A stretch of 64,000 bases of DNA from Arcicella aurantiaca (GTDB taxonomy: Bacteria > Bacteroidota > Bacteroidia > Cytophagales > Spirosomataceae). Both the position numbers and the translations under genes were made by a program. The stretch lies in assembly GCF_003148625.1 (NCBI RefSeq), contig NZ_QGGO01000004.1, positions 185,995-249,994 of the forward strand, in the 5' to 3' direction. The notes under the pieces are model-generated. The model did no database searches. It saw only the letters and a program-made list of their open reading frames with translations, and was not told the origin of the DNA. Positions 60,455-64,000 of this stretch are shown one piece after another. The first letter of the stretch is position 1, and each line of letters opens with the position of its first letter.

Positions 60455-62572
60455 ATGGCATTAATTACCAAAATTAGAGAGAAGTCGGGAGTGGCAGCAG
60501 CAGCTATTGCTATCAGTTTAATTCTCTTCCTCGTCGGCGGAGATATTTTCCAAGGTCGTTCAAGCTTCTTTGGCGGCTCAAGTGATGTTGTGGGAGAAAT
60601 TGGTGGTGAAAACATCAAATTTCAGGATTTCCAAAAGAAAGTTGAAGAGCTTTCTCAAAACTACACCCAACAAGCTGGTCGTGGGCCAGGAGAGCAAGAA
60701 TTAGCTCAAATGCGTGAACAAGTTTGGAATCAGTACATTATGGATTTGGCTTATGGAAAAGAGTATGAATCTTTGGGATTGTCAGTAACTCCAAAAGAAT
60801 TGGTTGATATGGTTCAAGGAGAAAACATTCACCCTTCAGTTCGTCAGCAATTTACAAATCCACAAACAGGTCAGTTTGACAAAAACTACGTTATTCAGTT
60901 CTTGAAAAACTTCAAAACAATGCCAGTTGCACAACAACAAGCTTGGGCTAATTTTGAAAAATCATTAAGCCAAGACCGTTTGAGAAGCAAGTATGAGAAC
61001 TTATTAAGAATGTCAACTTATACCACTAACGCAGAAGCTCAAAAAGAATATACAGCTCAAACTGCTAAAGTTGACGTTCGTTACCTATACGTTCCATTCT
61101 ATTCAGTTGCAGATTCAACTATTAAAGTTTCGGATTCTCAATTAGAAGAATATTTGAACAGTCATAAAGACCTTTTCAAAGGACAAAACACTCGTTCTTT
61201 ACAGTATGTTACTTTCCCTGTAATTCCTTCAAAAGCAGATACAGCATCTTTCTACAACGACATCAAGCGTTTAGCAAAAGAATTAGCTGTTACAAAGAAC
61301 GATTCAGCTTTTGCGATGATGAATTCAGACGTAAAAACGCCATACTATGCAACTTTAGCTGAAATTCCAGAAGCAGTAAAAGGTCAATTAAGCTCAATGG
61401 TTGTTGGTGGTATTTATGGTCCATTCAAAAATGGTTTATCATATTCTATCTATAAATATGGTGGTGTTCAAAAGGATTCTTTATATACAGTTCGTGCAAG
61501 CCATATCTTAATCAATGCAGACAAAAATGCTCCAGATTCAGTAAAAGCAGCAGCTCGTAAACGTGCAGAAGGAATCTTAGCACAAATTAAAGGCGGAGCT
61601 TCTTTTGAAGCAATGGCACAACAATTTGGTTCAGATGGTACAGCTCAACAAGGTGGAGATTTAGGTTATTTCAAAAATAACGGAGGAATGGTTAAGCCAT
61701 TTGAAAATGCAGTATTTGGTTATTCAGGAACAGGTTTATTACCAGGTCTTGTTGAAACAGATTTCGGTTATCACGTAGTAAAAGTTACAGAAGCTAAAAC
61801 AAATACTCGTTATAAATTAGCAGCAGTGAACCGTACAATCGCTCCAAGTCAATCTACGATGGATGATGTTTTACGTAAAGCAGATGCTTTCGCTTCAGCA
61901 AATGATACAAAAGATAAATTTGAAGCAGCTTTGAAAAAAGACAAATCATTGTTGATGTTACGTGCTGACAGAATTCAAGAAGGTGCAACAGGTGTAAATA
62001 ACTTACAAAATGCTCGTGATATTGTTCGTTGGGCATTTAATAACGATACTAAAATAGGTGCAGTTTCAGAAGTTTTCCAGAATGACAATCAATATATTGT
62101 TGCTCTTGAAACTGGAGCAACAAGCAAAGACGTTGTGAAAGTTGATGACTTCCGTGATGAATTGACTGCTCGTGTTAGAGGTGATTTAAAAGCAGAACAA
62201 ATCACTAAGAAATTAGGCGGTATTTCGGGTACTTTAGAGCAAATGGCACAGAAGTATGGTGCAGGTGCATTAGTTGAAACAGTGAACGATTTAACGCTTG
62301 CACAAGGAGTATTGACAAGTGCAGGTGCTGACCCAACTGCATTAGGAAAAGCATTCGGTTTGAAAGTAGGACAAAAATCTAAGCCTTTCAAAGGAGAAGC
62401 AGGTGTATTTGTAATGGAAACAACAAAATCTACTCCAGCTCCAGCTATTGCAGATTTGACAATCTATAAAAATTCAGCCAAAATGATGGCAGCACAAAGA
62501 ACATCATTCTATATCAACGAAGCAATCAAAGAAAATGCAAAAGTTGTTGATAACAGAGCTAAGTTTTATTAA
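60455..62572 (+). CDS. PpiD/SurA-like peptidyl-prolyl isomerase
   Basis: This 705-residue periplasmic foldase is anchored by one N-terminal membrane segment (about residues 14-31). A SurA-N-like chaperone region (about 40-260) follows, then a parvulin domain (about 345-440) with VRASHILINADKNAPDS, ILAQIKGGASFEAMAQQFGS and GGDLGYFKNNGGMVKPFENA. The C-terminal part looks like a second, less kept parvulin unit. It would help outer-membrane proteins fold. It is monocistronic with a perfect 18-base terminator. Confidence 0.9.
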   Translation: MALITKIREKSGVAAAAIAISLILFLVGGDIFQGRSSFFGGSSDVVGEIGGENIKFQDFQKKVEELSQNYTQQAGRGPGEQELAQMREQVWNQYIMDLAYGKEYESLGLSVTPKELVDMVQGENIHPSVRQQFTNPQTGQFDKNYVIQFLKNFKTMPVAQQQAWANFEKSLSQDRLRSKYENLLRMSTYTTNAEAQKEYTAQTAKVDVRYLYVPFYSVADSTIKVSDSQLEEYLNSHKDLFKGQNTRSLQYVTFPVIPSKADTASFYNDIKRLAKELAVTKNDSAFAMMNSDVKTPYYATLAEIPEAVKGQLSSMVVGGIYGPFKNGLSYSIYKYGGVQKDSLYTVRASHILINADKNAPDSVKAAARKRAEGILAQIKGGASFEAMAQQFGSDGTAQQGGDLGYFKNNGGMVKPFENAVFGYSGTGLLPGLVETDFGYHVVKVTEAKTNTRYKLAAVNRTIAPSQSTMDDVLRKADAFASANDTKDKFEAALKKDKSLLMLRADRIQEGATGVNNLQNARDIVRWAFNNDTKIGAVSEVFQNDNQYIVALETGATSKDVVKVDDFRDELTARVRGDLKAEQITKKLGGISGTLEQMAQKYGAGALVETVNDLTLAQGVLTSAGADPTALGKAFGLKVGQKSKPFKGEAGVFVMETTKSTPAPAIADLTIYKNSAKMMAAQRTSFYINEAIKENAKVVDNRAKFY

Positions 62573-62588
62573 GATTTGAATAAATCAT

Positions 62589-62626
62589 AACCAAGAAAGC
62601 ACCTCAAATGAGGTGCTTTCTTGGTT
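62589..62626. terminator. Perfect 18-base terminator after the PpiD-like gene
   Basis: AACCAAGAAAGCACCTCA pairs perfectly with TGAGGTGCTTTCTTGGTT around loop AA. It begins 16 bases after the stop codon and also faces the convergent gene. Confidence 0.88.
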
Positions 62627-62665
62627 TATAACTGTCTTATTATTTTGGAAGAACATACTTCCGTA

Positions 62666-63337
62666 TTATTTTATAAAAGGTAAATTATCCTTTGCGTCAA
62701 CGATTTTAGTTTCACTTTCTTTGACCTCCCAACGATACGAACACGTATCAGCACTTCCACATTTTGGACAATTCCACTGCCAATTGGTATCTTCACTTAA
62801 ATCAATTCCTGCATTGCTAATTAAGACTTTTAGCGTATTTCGCTGATTAATAATTATCTCAGATGCTAATATTTTATCAATAGCCCCCAAATCTGGCAAT
62901 TGATTTTTATTGATATACTCCACAAAAAGCTTCGGAATAAGATTTGAAGCGATAAAAACCTCAACATCTTTTGTAGTAATTTTTGCATTCCCACACGCTA
63001 AACATCTCCATCCGCTTATTATGCAAGAATTGTTTTGCATTCGGTCGAGAATAATTGCTAAAGAATCTCCCGAAGCAAGTCCATAAGCAATTGATTGAAA
63101 GCCCCCGAAAACTCTACCTTTCCAAAGACCTTCTGTATCATTATAACCAATCACAACATCATTAAATGACCCCATTCCGCCATAAGCATGTAAATGATGT
63201 TCGACACTTTTTGTAGTTTCCCACAATTTTATATCTTCCTGCATCCATTTTTCCCAATGGTCGTAACCTTCAACTTTAAGGATTTGGGATAAAACTTCTA
63301 ACGATATTTTATAGTAATCAGTCATAAAACGAAGCAT
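62666..63337 (-). CDS. Protein with two zinc-knuckle-like motifs (DUF6966-like), function unknown
   Basis: This 223-residue protein could start at MLRFM (63337) or at MTDYYK four codons later (63325). The middle reads HHLHAYGGMGSFNDVVIG, which I associate with a small uncharacterised family (DUF6966), an attribution from memory. CLACGNAK (about 112-119) and CPKCGSADTC (about 190-199) each resemble a zinc-ribbon half. No membrane segment or signal is present. It lies between the PpiD-like gene and tRNA(CAT). Confidence 0.6.
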   Translation of the reverse strand: MLRFMTDYYKISLEVLSQILKVEGYDHWEKWMQEDIKLWETTKSVEHHLHAYGGMGSFNDVVIGYNDTEGLWKGRVFGGFQSIAYGLASGDSLAIILDRMQNNSCIISGWRCLACGNAKITTKDVEVFIASNLIPKLFVEYINKNQLPDLGAIDKILASEIIINQRNTLKVLISNAGIDLSEDTNWQWNCPKCGSADTCSYRWEVKESETKIVDAKDNLPFIK

Positions 63338-63356
63338 GGTTTATCGATATAATAAA

Positions 63357-63390
63357 AAAGGACTTATAATCAATTGATTATAAGTCCTTT
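63357..63390. terminator. Perfect 34-base palindrome after the tRNA gene
   Basis: AAAGGACTTATAATCAA and its exact reverse complement form an unbroken palindrome. On the minus strand it lies four bases beyond the tRNA and is followed by TTTTATTA, fitting a terminator. Confidence 0.8.
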
Positions 63391-63393
63391 AAG

Positions 63394-63467
63394 TGGGCCC
63401 ACTTGGAATCGAACCAAGCACCTACTGATTATGAGTCAGTTGCTCTAACCGAATGAGCTATAGGCCC
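63394..63467 (-). tRNA. tRNA with CAT anticodon (elongator Met; Ile2 not excluded)
   Basis: On the minus strand the acceptor GGGCCTA pairs with TGGGCCC, with one G-T pair. The D-arm is AGCTCATTCGGTTAGAGC, the anticodon loop CTCATAA has a perfect five-base stem ACTGA/TCAGT, and the T-arm is CTTGG-TTCGATT-CCAAG. The discriminator is A and no CCA is encoded. It is not an initiator, because the stem has no three G-C pairs beneath the loop. Lysidine-modified Ile2 has the same anticodon loop, so Met is the likelier but not a proven call. Confidence 0.9.
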
Positions 63468-63494
63468 TACAAAGCGTTTGATTTCTTTGTGGTG

Positions 63495-63526
63495 CAAAAT
63501 TAAGGTTTTAAAACCACTTCTACAAA
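63495..63526 (-). promoter_or_regulatory. Promoter of the tRNA gene
   Basis: On the minus strand TTTG (63523-63526) is followed after 20 bases by TAATTTTG (63495-63502), an exact Bacteroidota-type pair. Transcription would start about 20 bases before the tRNA. Confidence 0.7.
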
Positions 63527-63610
63527 ATATGTTTTTAATTTTTACGTTAAACCTTTAATATTATCTGTTATCTAACCAGAAATTTTAATAAATATTAATC
63601 CACATTAAGC

Positions 63611-64000
63611 ATGAAAAAGAAATTAGTATTGGCATTAAGCATTTTCGCAGCAACATTTGCACTAAGTACAGAATCTGTGAAAGCTCAAGATGGTAGAGGC
63701 GAACGCCCACAACAAAATTTGACTCCAGCTCAAAGAGTAGATAATCAAATTCAAAGATGGACAAAGGCTTTGAGCTTATCTTCTGACCAAGTTAATCAAA
63801 TTAAACCTTTGTTATTGGAGTTAAATCAGAAAAGAGATGCAATGCGTGATGCTCCAGATAAACGTGCAGCAATGAGAGAAATGAGAGATTTAGTAACGGC
63901 ACAAGATGCAAAAATGAAAACTATCCTTTCGGCTGAACAGTACACCAAATATGAGGATATTAAAGATGAAGCTAAAGACCGTATGAAGGGTAAATTTGGA
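63611..64000 (+). CDS. Small periplasmic Spy/CpxP-like helical protein (3' end outside window)
   Basis: 130 codons are visible with no stop, so the gene continues past the window. The signal MKKKLVLALSIFAATFALST is followed near ESVKAQ by a cleavage site. The rest is helical: LTPAQRVDNQIQRWTKALSL, SSDQVNQIKPLLLELNQKRD and SAEQYTKYEDIKDEAKDRMK. The S/L-x-x-EQ and Q-hydrophobic pattern is that of LTXXQ-type Spy/CpxP chaperone-like proteins. No neighbour beyond the tRNA is visible. Confidence 0.8.
   Translation, partial: MKKKLVLALSIFAATFALSTESVKAQDGRGERPQQNLTPAQRVDNQIQRWTKALSLSSDQVNQIKPLLLELNQKRDAMRDAPDKRAAMREMRDLVTAQDAKMKTILSAEQYTKYEDIKDEAKDRMKGKFG

Noticed and set aside
63394-63467. Initiator tRNA(fMet)
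   Set aside because: The anticodon stem lacks the three consecutive G-C pairs and the acceptor has a paired first position, unlike initiator tRNA.

Overview
The window is a low-GC bacterial chromosome segment from a member of the Bacteroidota, most likely the Cytophagales. The evidence is a gliding-motility gene (gldG), a eukaryote/archaeal-type prolyl-tRNA synthetase, a SecA of about 1100 residues without a C-terminal zinc motif, promoters of the TTTG / TAnnTTTG type, few Shine-Dalgarno sites, many small lipoproteins, and an arginine cluster beginning with a GNAT protein as in other Bacteroidota. The species cannot be named from the sequence.

Layout. 1-8.9 kb: the end of an arginyl-tRNA-protein transferase-like gene, gldG, shikimate kinase, a four-helix-bundle (IVP) gene, a DoxX-type membrane protein, DUF1599, a PH-domain protein, a toxin-antitoxin pair whose toxin is frameshifted, folP and an mlaE permease. 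8.9-15.3 kb: an SDR enzyme, a small CBM48-like protein, an NagX-like acyltransferase, a FadL-like outer-membrane protein and a Tyr/Asn/Gly-rich lipoprotein. 15.9-24.5 kb: proS, an HTH-containing toxin-antitoxin-like pair, an unrecognised four-gene cluster of coiled-coil membrane proteins, then clpP-clpX. 24.8-33.7 kb: an XRE regulator, lipoproteins, a DEAD-box helicase, an SDR enzyme and a large sugar-dehydrogenase-like secreted protein. 34-42.7 kb: secA, a four-gene amino-deoxysugar/glycosyl transfer operon, and a pectin methylesterase fused to an alpha/beta-hydrolase. 43-52 kb: a polytopic membrane protein, a toxin-antitoxin pair running into a Uma2 nuclease and ffh, two related secreted proteins, a lone CoA-transferase subunit B, an aldo/keto reductase, proB and aat. 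52.9-59.7 kb: an arginine biosynthesis cluster (GNAT, argG, argC, argD) with three unrelated genes inserted. 60.4-64 kb: a PpiD-like foldase, a zinc-ribbon protein, tRNA(CAT) and the start of a small periplasmic protein.

The intergenic DNA is unusually rich in structure. There are several families of small palindromes, hairpins with identical stems behind unrelated genes, and many gaps built of short words repeated in tandem, with the reverse complement of the same words a few dozen bases away. Both four-helix-bundle genes sit between such inverted words, each with a hairpin about 50-60 bases upstream, and both separate neighbours that otherwise look like ordinary operon partners. This is the best candidate for an undescribed mobile unit here. 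No CRISPR array, prophage, complete insertion sequence or rRNA operon was seen.
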